From Siphonodentalium dalli (Eukaryota > Mollusca > Scaphopoda > Gadilida > Siphonodentaliidae): a stretch of 64,000 nt of DNA. Below, one piece after another: positions 44,921-56,596 of this stretch (position 1 is the first letter of the stretch; each line of letters begins with the position of its first letter). Where the stretch lies: contig CP136069.1 of the NCBI GenBank assembly GCA_032622095.1, positions 38,044,194-38,108,193 of the forward strand, written 5' to 3'. A program made the translations under genes and the position numbers. The notes beneath the pieces are model-generated. The model saw nothing but the letters and a program-made list of their open reading frames with translations, ran no database searches and was not told where the DNA came from.

Positions 44921-47439
44921 ATTAGCATAGTCATTTAAAGAGGTACTATACTCAAATGTTGTAATTGTTTGTTTCTATAGTCTCTGCTTTGTTGAATGAG
45001 GTAACCAGATTTCCTTAGTTTCTTCAGGGGGGGGGATTTTTTTTCCAGGCACGTATGTCGGGGTGGGTGGGTGGTCGATGGGACCAACAAACAATTTTTT
45101 CCGCAACTCAATTTTTTCCCCTGCAAGTCATTTTGACTGTTTTTGCTATGAGTTTGGCTTAAAACACCTTAGAATAAGAGAAATTGTATTGTGTTGCAAA
45201 TGGGTGTCAGTCCCAGCTGTCAGTCCAAGGTAAATTCAAACATTAATTTCGTAACGACAATTTTTTAAACAAAGACTGTCTTAATATCTCATATTAAACC
45301 AAGCTACATGTAATCAAATATGCACACCTGTAATGAAATATAATGACATAAGACTTATTCAGTTTTGTATTACAGGAGGGTTTAGCTGATTAGTTTTATT
45401 TAATAACTCAACAGAACTGAAGGGAATTTTCATATAAACCAGTTGTATAAACAACAACAATTTTTATAAAAATATAACTTGTTTTTGCATAATCTGCATA
45501 TAAAAAAAAATAAAATAACATTTAGCATAAAATTATAAAGGAAAATAAGTGGAATGCTCAGCACTAAACTATGAAACAGCAACGGCAGGGGCTCAGCTGG
45601 CTGATTAACAATATAACTTTAAAATAAAGACACATAGAGTACTTGTCGTCAATATTAGACTAGATCTGCTGACTTGATAACACGTAACAACAATAACCAT
45701 GGATGTGCCATGCGAAGCTCCATAACAACAATACCATTTACATATTGATTTGTAGAGACAGGACTCTGATTGTCAAATTCACCAAGTTTGGTTTTCAAAG
45801 TTTGATTAAACCAACAAAACTTCACTATATATAGTCATGATGTATATAGAACTGAACTTGACATAATTCTATAGAAGTATTAATGACGACATTATTTCAT
45901 GTGAATCTATGGCTTGTTTTAGCATGATATGCCAGGATCTGCACAAATTTAAATGTGCAAATAACAAACGAAATACAGATATGGACGGCCTTTTTGGCAA
46001 ACCAGCCTTTGTCATAACAATGTAAAAATCTAAGTGGATTTCTCATCACATAAAGTTGGCAAATCTCTGTTTTAGTGTTAAAAGGGGTGGGTGTCCAAAA
46101 ATGGTCGGAAAAAACTGCCGAAAACGGAAAAAAATTTGGACGCGGGGGGAGGCGGGGAGGGTGGGTCCCAACATGGGTCGGAAGGAAAAAATTAGCATAC
46201 GTGCCTGAAAACATTTCCGACCCCCCCCCCCCCGGTTTCTTCCGAAATTTCTTCAGAAATTTGTTTTTTCTTTTTTAGTTTAGTTTCTCTATATTCCCAA
46301 ACTGACAGACAACATGCATAATCGAGGCGCAAAAATGGGTGCATATCACCATATTCACTAGGAACTTAAATATGAGTCTAGGTCTCCCATAGCAGATGAG
46401 GTCATGCACCACGAGGTCCCCACAATATTAATTTGGTGACGCTAGCTCGCTCAACATTTCCTAAGGGAACTATTCGTCAACGATTATCTAGTAGCAATAC
46501 CATGTAATGTTGATGCGTGTATCAAAATAGACCACATGCTTACTGTAGATAATGGACGTAAAGAACTTACAAACCACTTCATCATTTTACAATACATTGT
46601 ATTTGAAAAAAGAAGACATTTTAACACCATCGCATTACCTTACTCACATAAACCATAATTAAAACAGAAGGTCCCGTCAACGTCATATATAGGACCAGTT
46701 AACCAAGATTTAACCCATTGTAGTATAAATATCCCACTAGGTCACAACAGTGTTTACTGGAATGGTCTATATTATTCATTTAGATGGGTGGTAAGGTAAT
46801 AAAAGAAGTCAGGATATAGGAAAACAGATACAACACGAGCAGAATGATTCATATTTATTTGTTAGGACATAAAAACGTTTGTTGAACTTATTTAGTCTTA
46901 TTATCTGAACATTCGCTAAGGGAACTACTCGTCGTGAGTATTTAGTAGCAATACCAATATTGAGGCGTGTATATCTAAATAGACCCAAACAAATTTATCA
47001 GACAAGCCTTTTTGTTTCTTATCCTCGAAATTATATAATGGCAGACCGCCGCAATTCACTGTAAATTCAAGAGGAGTAACTGTATTATTGAAATGTATTT
47101 TAATTTCCAGGCGGAAGCTCTTTGTGAACTGGGTTCGGACTGCTAGAAAACTGTTGTCTTGAACAATCAGCTCCATGTTTTAATAAAAGGCGACTGGCCC
47201 ACACGTCCTCCCGGGATCACTCATTGAATCAAACTTTTCCAACTCTCTGTGTTGTTAAAATATTTGATTAGATACAATGAATAATGTATACCAGAATAAT
47301 AATTGGCAAATTCTACGTGGAAAAATGGACTTAACTGCATCAGAAATATTCGGAACGAACCAGAATTCGAACCAGACCTGCATTTCCATGTGATTAATCC
47401 ACATACTAAATTTCTGATAATCATAACTTGAGTCGTCAT
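44921..47439. other. No supported gene; poly-C/poly-G spots and TTAA-family fragments
   Basis: G(9) at about 45028 and C(14) at 46219. At 46440-46530 and 46680-46985 there are fragments with ACATTTCCTAAGGGAACTA, GAGCAGAATGATTCATATT and GTTGAACTTATT, members of the repeat family at 11925 and 13502. The 46075-46200 stretch is G/A-rich and reads open on both strands because of composition. Confidence 0.45.
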
Positions 47440-48380
47440 CCGAACAGCATAATAATTAGCAAATTCTAAGTCGAACAGGGGCCAGAAATGGTCCGATCGG
47501 ATCCAAATTAGAACTTGAACGGGACCTTCTCATATGAAGTTCACATATATACCAAATCGAAAAAAAAGGCGATTGCTCCGACTAAAATCTTCCGAACGCA
47601 ATCATATTCAAATTGACCTGAATAATGTGATGGATATTCCTCATATGCAGTTCCGTTCGGATCAGTTGCTATTAACTGGAGTTACCACCCAGACAACACG
47701 AAACTGTTGATTTTCAAGTCGAAAAAGGGCGATATTTCCGGCAGATACCATCGGACCGGAAGCATGCATATTCAAGCTTGACCTGAATAATGTGATGGAT
47801 ATTGCTCGTATGAAGTTTCCGTTCGGATCAGTTGATATTAACTGGAGTTATCACCCGGACAACACGAAACTAGTGATTGTTAAGTCGAAAAAGGACGATA
47901 ACTCAGGTAGATATCATCGGACCGGAAGCATATTCAAACTTGACCTGAATAATGTGATGGATATTTCTCCTATGAAGTTCCGTTCGGATCAATTGACATT
48001 AACTTACACGTACATGTATCATCTGGATAATACGAAAAATGCCAAAATTTCTAAGTCTAAAAAGGACCATCACTCTGATAAAATTCATCTGACCGGAACC
48101 ATACTCGAATTTGACCTAAATACTGTGATGTGTATTACTAAATCGAAGGTTCGTTCCGATCGGATAATACTAACCGGAGTAATTATTTTATTACATATCT
48201 ATCAACGTAATTCGCATGATCGCACGAGTTTCCAGGCGTGTGATAATTCTCAGAATCGCACTAGTGCAATCTGTCGACGGAACTATTTCATTCAGGGTTA
48301 AAACTCAATTAAATTCACATTTTCTGTACCGGAGATGTACGATTGTGAGTCAACTTACTATGACACGGAGATATGTAATA
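47440..48380 (+). repeat. About 165-bp tandem repeat with periods divisible by three
   Basis: GACCTGAATAATGTGATGGA marks units at 47615, 47780 and 47942, with a diverged one at 48113; steps are 165, 162 and 171 bp. Units contain GTTCCGTTCGGATCA, CACGAAAC, AAGTCGAAAAA and ATCGGACCGGAAGCAT. A frame at 47792-48301 stays open over several units (KFRSDQLTLTY, HPDNTKLVIVKSKKDDNSG). Frames are not kept in the first units and there are no splice or start signals, so I call it repeat DNA and note the frame in the findings. Confidence 0.7.
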
Positions 48381-48392
48381 AAAATAGAACCG

Positions 48393-48508
48393 CATGAGTG
48401 TCTGGATTTTTGACGAATTATCGCACTCGATTTGTTGGCGGAACGCGGTATCGCTCCGCCAGCAAATCTCGTGCGATAATTTCGTCAAAATCCAGACACT
48501 CCTGCGGT
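48393..48508. repeat. About 115-bp near-perfect hairpin
   Basis: The left arm GTGTCTGGATTTTTGACGAA with TTATCGCAC pairs with GTGCGATAA and TTCGTCAAAATCCAGACAC, around a loop with GGCGGAACGCGGTATCGCTC, itself partly self-complementary (GGCGGA..TCCGCC). It lies between diverged units of the 165-bp repeat. Confidence 0.85.
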
Positions 48509-49755
48509 TCTATCTCTATCCTGACAACACGAACATCGCGCAATTTCTAATGAAGAAAATGGTCATAAATCCGAAAAAAAATCATCTGACCGGATCCATA
48601 ATCGAAATTTACCTCAACAATTTTTCGAATATTCCTCTTACATGTAGCAAGTTTAGTTTCGATCGGATAATTTGTACTGGTGTTAACGTTCGGACGGTTA
48701 GACAGGCGGACGCAGCTGATTGCAATAGTCCCCCGACTTCGACTTCTGGTTATATAGGTTGACTAATAAATTTATTTTATGTCCCTCAACTCAGATCGTT
48801 CCCGATGATCGCCCATCGTCTGCTGAGTGCTATAGTAATCTATCTATGTCCATTGTGGCGGGGAAATGAGATGGTGGCGTTCGATTCGTCTCGCCGAGAT
48901 CAGATTCTGTCGATTTCCACCAAGAAAGCCTGTCCATGACGTGTTTTGTAACAATTGTTATCCATATGAATCAGTGTATGAATATGTATATACACGTGAA
49001 TATGTATCTATTATCTATTTCCATGTATACCCCTCCTGCTATATTATGTATTATATCTCAAACACTGTTTTTACAGTTTAATGAGAAATAAACATATTGT
49101 ATATACATATATATTGTTCGTGCTCAAAATAATTGGATATCCACGCAGAATGTTTATAACTATACACCAATACTCATTTTAATCCGAGTTTCTTCAGAAC
49201 GATATCTTATTTAAGTGTCAGGTTAATTTGATCTCAAGTCATATTTTTTTTTAATTTGAACTTGTCTGTTATCAGGTATCTTATTTATTTTATCTTTGTT
49301 GCTCATATGAATGTGTCTTTTAAATATTGTGATGTTTTAGCCACTCAACAAATTTATTGTGGAATGCGTCTTAAATGTATATATATTAAAAATAATAATA
49401 ATAACAAAAGATTCAAATAGTGTAAAATATTGAGTGCTAGAGTGTTCCATGTCCACCATTGGCCAATGATATATCGTTGTGGTATCACGTGATCACAAAA
49501 TTTCATGTTTTCCGTGCTATAATATTCCTTCTCCAGAGTTTCAATCCCCCGGATGTAGAATACCCAAAACAACTTTATTAGGGCCAAATGTTACATTTCT
49601 TTAAACAGTGGCAAGATTGTTTGATTTTAGTCACTAATACAACCTTTAATAATATTGTCAATAACATTATATGTGGCTGAAATAAGAAAAAGTCACTGTA
49701 GCACTGACGCCCAAGTGCACCTTTGTCCACTAGATGTTCTATCGCTAGACATGCT
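48509..49755. other. Diverged end of the 165-bp repeat, then no feature
   Basis: 48509-48760 still shows weak repeat words (GATCGGATAATTTGTACTGG, TGACCGGATCCATAATCGAA). The remainder is AT-rich with nothing recognised. Confidence 0.4.
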
Positions 49756-50257
49756 TTAAAGACACGGTTGGCCTTGGCGGTGGGTATCCTGTGAAAATAT
49801 CTCCACCCGTCAAAAACCGCCACTAACAGAAAGAACATCAAAATGTAGATAGACTTTGTCCGTATACAAATAAGAAATATCACATAAACAGTATGTTATG
49901 GTCATATGTTTGACCATTGTTATGTAAACAAAAGCGTAAAAAGTTACTTTTCTGGTGTTTGTTTATATTATGATGGTAAACATAAAGAGCGTTCTTTGTT
50001 GGTCAATACCTGATATGGAACTAATAAAGAGCGTTTATGCCATTTGTGTGTGATTAGCCAGTAGCATTGTGCTGTCTTCTGTAACACAATCAGTCTCTTG
50101 CTTAGGTAAAATATAGTAGGTCTCTATGATAACATGCTGTTTACGCGATGGTCATGGTATATATGAACGGAACTGTATGCGTTTTACTGTTTTTCTGATT
50201 ACGGTGTTTGGAACAAAAATGAATATTTTCGACAATTAAGGCCACACGTGCCTTTAA
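49756..50257 (-). mobile_element. TTAA element, AGGCACGTGTGGCC family, copy 3
   Basis: TTAA-AGACACGGTTGGCC at 49756 and GGCCACACGTGCCT-TTAA ending at 50257. Very close to copy 2. Both AAAGAGCGTT motifs are intact at about 49984 and 50024. Confidence 0.9.
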
Positions 50258-51733
50258 TGAAATGCAAGCATAATATTGGCATGTATTAAATGTAAGAAAA
50301 ATCCTATTTAGTGTTAATTCGACACCACCAACCTAACTAAATCAACGTACAATTAAACTAATTTACTGGTATATGAGAACCGGGTGGTCAAAATTTCAAA
50401 CTCAATTTCCCACAAAAAGAGGAAATGTGACATAGAACATTATATATAGCCCTCAGCCGACGCCGTATCGGGGTTCGAATCTGGCGCGTGGTCTGTTCCA
50501 AACACAAACGGAACGATGCCTGCATGTGCCCAACAACACCCATGGCTATTGGATCAACTGACAAAACAGTGTTTTGTTTTTTCGATCGATGCTGTTTGAC
50601 ATACATGACAAGTCCAAGGCGATGATGTTCCGCAAATATAGTAGGAATTTAATACGCCACTATGTACCATGCAGCCCACTCATCGATTTGGGGTTTAGCG
50701 TCCTTCGTTGAGGAAATGCAAAATAAATATTTGAGAATTATCGTTGTAACAGTGCATGGGATTAGAATCGATGAGTGATGGGAGCTGATATGACTAGCTG
50801 GTCGGAATACAGAATCATTTCATGCGTATATGTACTTATATATATGGTTGTTGTTGCACGGGAGCGACGTTATTGTGAATGAGGACCAAGGTACGGATTA
50901 CGCACCTCTGGTATATGTTTACGTGTACATATAGGTAAGTATAGTGTTGTACCAATTGGCTGGTGGTAATCATTTTTAACATGATCTTTACTAAATAATA
51001 CTTATACCATTGACGAGTAGTTACCTTATGAAATGTGCTGATAACGATCATTCTGCACCTGTTAGTTTCATAATATATATGGCCTATATAGCGTGTACCA
51101 ATTGGTCTATACTATACAGCCCTACCCTACTACAAAATTGCGTATATTTTTGTGTACATAGTAATTTTCCAGCTTTTTTCCAGTCATTGACATATCCGTT
51201 AGACATGCGTTGCGGGGTGTTATAGATTTGAAATGAACGCTCTTTATTGAATTGTTTCATACTGAATTATTACGACTCAGTCAGAATAAGTGTGTTCGTA
51301 TCATCTAAAGTCCGCATGAAAGCATGTCGGGGATTTATTGTCCTACTTTGTTTCTGAATCTGTCACAGGTGAACAATAATTGGCACAGGGGTTTCGCAAA
51401 ATTAGTTATTATTCTTAGAACTTGGTCACTGTGAATAGGGAAAGAATTCCGCAACTGAAATCTTCCAATGAGGACCCATATAGTTGGAGCCCTGCTGTAG
51501 CCTGTAGCGTACATTTGTATGCGCTTTTGAACTTTCTGTGCAAGTCAGCTCACATTCATCAGCTTTACATGCACTTATGAGCTTTATTATATATCAAGTG
51601 AGATTTCGCCAAATCGCAGCTATAACTATCATGAAATCCTCTCTAAAACAGTTTAAATAGTATATTACTGACATTACTCAACATACAAGTTGCGGGTTCC
51701 AGCGATTTTCTGACCGGAAAATGAAAGGCGGCC
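50258..51733. other. No gene; repeat fragments
   Basis: At about 50990-51110 there is a fragment with TTGACGAGTAGTTACCTTAT and GATCATTCTGCACCTGTTAG, inverse of the 11925/46690 family. GAACGCTCTTTATTG is at about 51236. GGGGTTCGAATCTGG at 50470 looks like a pol III B box but has no A box upstream. Confidence 0.45.
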
Positions 51734-52235
51734 TTAAAGGCACGTGCGGCCTTAATTGTCGAAAATATTCATATTTGTTCCAAACACCGTAAACAGAAAA
51801 ACATTAAAACGCATACAGTTTCGTTCATATATACCATGTCCATCGCGTAAACAGCATGTTATCACAAAGACCTACTATATTTTACCTAAGCAAGAGCCTG
51901 ATTGTGTTACAGAAGATAGCACAATGCTACTGGCTAATCACACACAAATGGCATAAACGCTCTTTATTAGTTCCATATAAGGTATTCACCAACAAAGAAC
52001 GCTCTTTATGTTTACCATCATAATATAAACAAACACAAGAAAAGTAACTTTTTATGCTTTTGTTTACATAACAATGGTCAAAGATATGACAATAACATAC
52101 TGTTTATGCGATATTTCTTATTTGTATACGGACAAAGTCTATCTACATTTTGATGTTCTCTCTGTTTGTGGTGGTTTTTGACGGGTGAAGATATTTTCAC
52201 AGGATACCCACCGCCAAGGCCAACCGTGTCTTTAA
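51734..52235 (+). mobile_element. TTAA element, AGGCACGTGTGGCC family, copy 4
   Basis: TTAA (51734-51737) then AGGCACGTGCGGCC; right end GGCCAACCGTGTCT then TTAA (52232-52235). Same orientation as copy 1. Directly after it (52240-52440) is a decayed piece of related sequence in the opposite sense. Confidence 0.9.
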
Positions 52236-52440
52236 GCTTCTCAGTGGATATAGCTGCTAAAATAGTAACATCCGCTAAAACCGCCATAAACAGAAATAAT
52301 ATTATATAACGGACAGTTGGTGTTCTTATATATACCATTCATAAATATCGCGTACATTGCATATTATTGTCACGCTTGTACGCTTTGTTATGTAAACAAA
52401 CATTAAAAACGTTACAGAACCATTTGTTTATAGACAAACA

Positions 52441-53025
52441 CTCGGAACTACCGGATCGTCCAATGAAAATGTTCCGTTCCGCTGTGGAAGGCGAAGTTAA
52501 AACACAGACTGCATGACTGTTTAAGAAAAGTCCTTCATGAGAATTTATGTTTGACTGAGAATAAATATCCGATAAACAACTTAAGAGAAACATAATTGTG
52601 ACAAGAATGATTTGATACTTCAATAAGACGAATTGCGTAGTGTTGATCTAATTTGATGATAACTCGAAGTTGCATGGACATGGTGGGTACGCAACTGAAA
52701 CCCTCAACTGAAACTCTTACCATTAAAAGATATAATCGTCCAATGTACAACATACCGAATGGTTCGCGCCTCGCAATGTTACACTGGTGTAAATATATGG
52801 TTTGGGGCGCTCTCGATCGGATGCCTGGAGGAATCTATGGGAGAGAATACAATAGACACTGCATTGATCCTGATTGATCAATTAACCTGTGTGTTTATTT
52901 TAAATAAAAAATACAACACACCTCAACCCTATACATTCCCATTGGTAAATTAGACATTGTCACAGGAATTAAACCTGTGTATAGTGAAATTTGAAATGTG
53001 TGGTGTGGTCTGAAAAAAAACCACT
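52441..53025. other. No supported feature
   Basis: AT-rich DNA with chance frames only. Confidence 0.4.
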
Positions 53026-53312
53026 GCATTATCTATCTTATTACACCAACTAGGGTCTACACTTGGTCTACTATCTGAAATCATGACTGTCTGCAAGAAT
53101 AGATCAGAAAGTCACCGTAAAACAACAGAATGTCTGCAAAGGTGAATCAATATTGAGTGTTTATGTCCGTCAGATTATTGCAAACGTGGTTGAATAATAT
53201 TAATGTTGTTTTATGTTGTTTTGGCCCTTCACGCGACAGAAATAGTTCTGTAAATGACCACCAAAAAATATAGACGTAGACCCAAGTTGGTATAATAAGA
53301 TAGATAATGCAT
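53026..53312. mobile_element. Inverted-repeat element, GCATTATCTATCTTAT ends
   Basis: The left GCATTATCTATCTTATTACA with CCAACTAGGGTCTAC mirrors the right GTAGACCCAAGTTGGTATAA with TAAGATAGATAATGC. Arms of about 36 bp, interior about 215 bp without coding. Superfamily undetermined. Confidence 0.75.
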
Positions 53313-53439
53313 TGTTTTTTTGCAAATACTTCCTTTCAAAATATCTAGTGACCTACATGACAAATTGTTTTTTTTTTAAACCACCCTTTTACATAATTCA
53401 AACATATATCTCATATTATGAGGGTTAACATGTGTTGCT

Positions 53440-53721
53440 ATAATACTACATCATACATTGGTTATAAGGGATAATGATGTTTCATTATATGCCAGAGCTA
53501 TGGAGGCACTGGCTCAATATGAGTGTTAATTGCTTCATATTTGCTTAACTCGGTGAGCGTGAAATGGCCATATGTCGATCGGAATGGTACATTGAGATGT
53601 CCCTCAAACCAAATCAAATAAATCTCTCCTGATTTTCATTCCATGCCGGGGCTCGAACCCACGCCAACCTCGTCTAGCCCAGATTGTGATGATCCGCGAC
53701 CTAACCACATCGACTACGGGA
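53440..53721 (-). mobile_element. tRNA-derived SINE
   Basis: On the minus strand from 53721: CCCGTAGTCGATGTGGTTAG resembles a pol III A box (TRGYNNARNGG-like), and about 45 bases later GGGTTCGAGCCCCGGCAT is an excellent B box. This is the head of a tRNA-derived SINE. A tRNA-unrelated body follows (GGAATGAAAATCAGGAG.. to about 53440). The far end is uncertain. A functional tRNA is unlikely because the acceptor and anticodon arms do not pair. Confidence 0.75.
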
Positions 53722-54175
53722 ACATCCTTAAAAAGGAAGCCCTTTCATCTCCGTTATTTCGTCAAAAACACTTCTTCTCATACAAATCACCGTTATTTAG
53801 CAAATTAATATTATTTATAGAGTTATTGCCCTTCATATTAAATATGAAGCTAACATGCAGGATTAGCAAAACATGTCTTCATTTAGTGGACAATCCCAAG
53901 CTCGCGTGCCACGCGTGGTTGGATTGTCCATTTATTAATGACCATTTTAGGTCCATTTATAAGTGCATGAATGGACAATCCTTGAAGAATTGCCTGCCCT
54001 TTCACCGAGAGTTAGGAAGCGTATCAGTCTGAACATAGGTTCGAACAACTTACCTTCGACATTCTTGATCCGCCATTCACAATGCACGTCCTCCGAAATT
54101 GAATCTGTTACCATACGTTTACTGTTACTGGTTAGAAGATGAGATTTTTTGAAAATACACGAAAAGGTCGCCTTC

Positions 54176-54576
54176 TTAAACCTTTACCCAACAAACCGGC
54201 CAAAACCGGCCAAATAAAGCTTCAACAGCCTAAAATATCTTCGGTCTGTCTCAATAGAACCATACAAATATGGATATCATTGGAACCGGCTCCTTGACCA
54301 CATTGTGATAGTTACAGTTATGCCCTGTGCCAATGCATTCTCTTATATATGCGAGTCGACCATAGGTCGCCTCGCATATATAAGAGAATGCATTGGCCTA
54401 AAAAATTATCTTTTTTTAACACTTTTTACCATTTTTTCTTACATTCTTTAACAATTTTATAATTTTTAATGTGTTAAGCCAATGCATTCTCTTATATATG
54501 CGAGGCGACCTATGGTCGACTCGCATATATAAGAGAATGCATTGGCACAGGGCCCTTCTGTTGGGTAAAGGGTTAA
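54176..54576 (+). mobile_element. TTAA hairpin MITE (CCCTTTACCCAACA family)
   Basis: Left TTAA (54176) then ACCTTTACCCAACA (one change); right TGTTGGGTAAAGGG-TTAA (54573-54576). Hairpins at about 54328-54398 and 54477-54547. Very similar to 31521-31920. Confidence 0.9.
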
Positions 54577-54635
54577 CTCATTATTCCTATTTATAAAATT
54601 TATGATCATATAATAAACATTGATATAGTAGCGTG

Positions 54636-55148
54636 TTAAAGGCACGGGCGGCGTTCGTTGCAGAAATATTCATATCTGTTCAAATCGCCATCAACAGAAG
54701 GAATATTAAAATATATATATAGTTTTGCTCATATGCCAAACATATTCAGCGCGTAAGTAGTATATTGTCGCCAAGACGTATGGTGGTGTACGTAAACAAG
54801 AGCCTGCTCGTGTTACAGAAGTTTTGCTTCTGTTTACATAACACAATGCAATTCTATGCATGTTTAATCACAAACAAATGATATAAACGCTCTTTATTAT
54901 ATCCATATCAGGAAAACAGTAACAAATAACGCTTTAATGCTTACCATATCCGGATCTAAACAAAAGCCAGGTAACGTAACGTTTTTTGATTTTGTTTACA
55001 CAACAGAGGAGAAATAATTGACAATAACATACTGTTTAAGCCATATTTCTGATTGGTATAAGAACAAGGTCGGTCTATATTTTACTATTTTTGACGGAGG
55101 TGAATATTTTAACAGCATAGCCACCTCCAAAGCCGCCCGTATCTTTAA
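54636..55148 (+). mobile_element. TTAA element, diverged AGGCACG family member
   Basis: TTAA (54636) then AGGCACGGGCGGC; right end GCCGCCCGTATCT then TTAA (55145-55148). Internal order matches copies 1-4, including AAACGCTCTTTATT at about 54889 and a decayed partner AACGCTTTAATG 40 bp later, but with many substitutions. Its last 132 bp are part of the tandem triplication. Confidence 0.8.
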
Positions 55149-56288
55149 ATTTAGCACAACACTATACTAATATATGACATAGATTCCAATCAATCATAAG
55201 GCGCCATTTCCAGTTGAGGTGAAATACATGTATACGTCACGAGGCAATGGGTTGTATATTATTCTATTTAACCCTTTACCCAACAGAAGGGCCCTGTGCC
55301 AATGCATTCTCTTATATATGCGAGTCGACCATAGGTCGCCTCGCATATATAAGAGAATGCATTGGCTTAACACATTAAAAATTATAAAATTGTTAAAGAA
55401 TGTAAGAAAAAATGGTAAAAAGTGTTTTTTTAGGCCAATGATTGACAATAACATACTGTTTAAGCCATATTTCTGATTGGTATAAGAACAAGGTCGGTCT
55501 ATATTTTACTATTTTTGACGGAGGTGAATATTTTAACAGCATAGCCACCTCCAAAGCCGCCCGTATCTTTAAATTTAGCACAACACTATACTAATATATG
55601 ACATAGATTCCAATCAATCATAAGGCGCCATTTCCAGTTGAGGTGAAATACATGTATACGCCACGAGGCAATGGGTTGTATATTATTCTATTTAACCCTT
55701 TACCCAACAGAAGGGCCCTGTGCCAATGCATTCTCTTATATATGCGAGTCGACCATAGGTCACCTCGCATATATAAGAGAATGCATTGGCTTAACACATT
55801 AAAAATTATAAAATTGTTAAAGAATGTAAGAAAAAATGGTAAAAAGTGTTTTTTTAGGCCAATGATTGACAATAACATACTGTTTAAGCCATATTTCTGA
55901 TTGGTATAAGAACAAGGTCGGTCTATATTTTACTATTTTTGACGGAGGTGAATATTTTAACAGCATAGCCACCTCCAAAGCCGCCCGTATCTTTAAATTT
56001 AGCACAACACTATACTAATATATGACATAGATTCCAATCAATCATAAGGCGCCATTTCCAGTTGAGGTGAAATACATGTATACGCCACGAGGCAATGGGT
56101 TGTATATTATTCTATTTAACCCTTTACCCAACAGAAGGGCCCTGTGCCAATGCATTCTCTTATATATGCGAGTCGACCATAGGTCGCCTCGCATATATAA
56201 GAGAATGCATTGGCTTAACACATTAAAAATTATAAAATTGTTAAAGAATGTAAGAAAAAATGGTAAAAAGTGTTTTTTTAGGCCAATG
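55017..56288. repeat. 424-bp tandem triplication cutting through two transposons
   Basis: Unit starts at 55017, 55441 and 55865 (ATTGACAATAACATACTG), almost identical. Each unit holds the 3' end of the AGGCACG element, a spacer, and the 5' part of a CCCTTTACCCAACA MITE (TTAA at 55268, 55692, 56116). The first two units end at AGGCCAATG, the base of the second hairpin; the third runs on into the complete MITE. Confidence 0.95.
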
Positions 56289-56503
56289 CATTCTCTTATA
56301 TATGCGAGGCGACATATGGTCGACTCGCATATATAAGAGAATGCATTGGCACAGGGCATAACTGTAACTATCACAATGTGGTCAAGGAGCCGATTCCAAT
56401 GATATCCATATTTGTATGGTTCTATTAAGACAGACCGAAGATATTTTAGGATGTTGAAGCTTTATTTGGCCGGTTTTGGCCGGTTTGTTGGGTAAAGGGT
56501 TAA
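56116..56503 (-). mobile_element. Complete TTAA hairpin MITE upstream of the KCNE-like gene
   Basis: TTAA at 56116-56119 and 56500-56503; hairpins at about 56145-56215 and 56281-56351; unique side on the right with GGCCGGTTTTGGCC. It ends 93 bp before the KCNE-like start codon. Confidence 0.92.
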
Positions 56504-56596
56504 GCATCGTTAATATGTAAACTGTGCAGTGAATTGTCAATGTCGAACTTCAGTGTCAATAACACTGTATTTTAACACCAACAGGCTCAAGACGCC

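Noticed and set aside
46075-46278. Overlapping proline/glycine-rich frames on both strands
   Set aside because: Explained by G/A-rich and poly-C composition, with no domain or splice support.
50465-50480. tRNA or SINE from a B-box-like GGGGTTCGAATCTGG
   Set aside because: No A box at a suitable distance upstream and no tRNA folding, unlike the SINE at 53721.
53643-53721. Functional tRNA gene on the minus strand
   Set aside because: A and B boxes are present but acceptor and anticodon stems do not pair; a SINE head is the better reading.
53643-54032. 129-codon plus-strand frame
   Set aside because: Begins inside the antisense of the SINE B box; no domain recognised.
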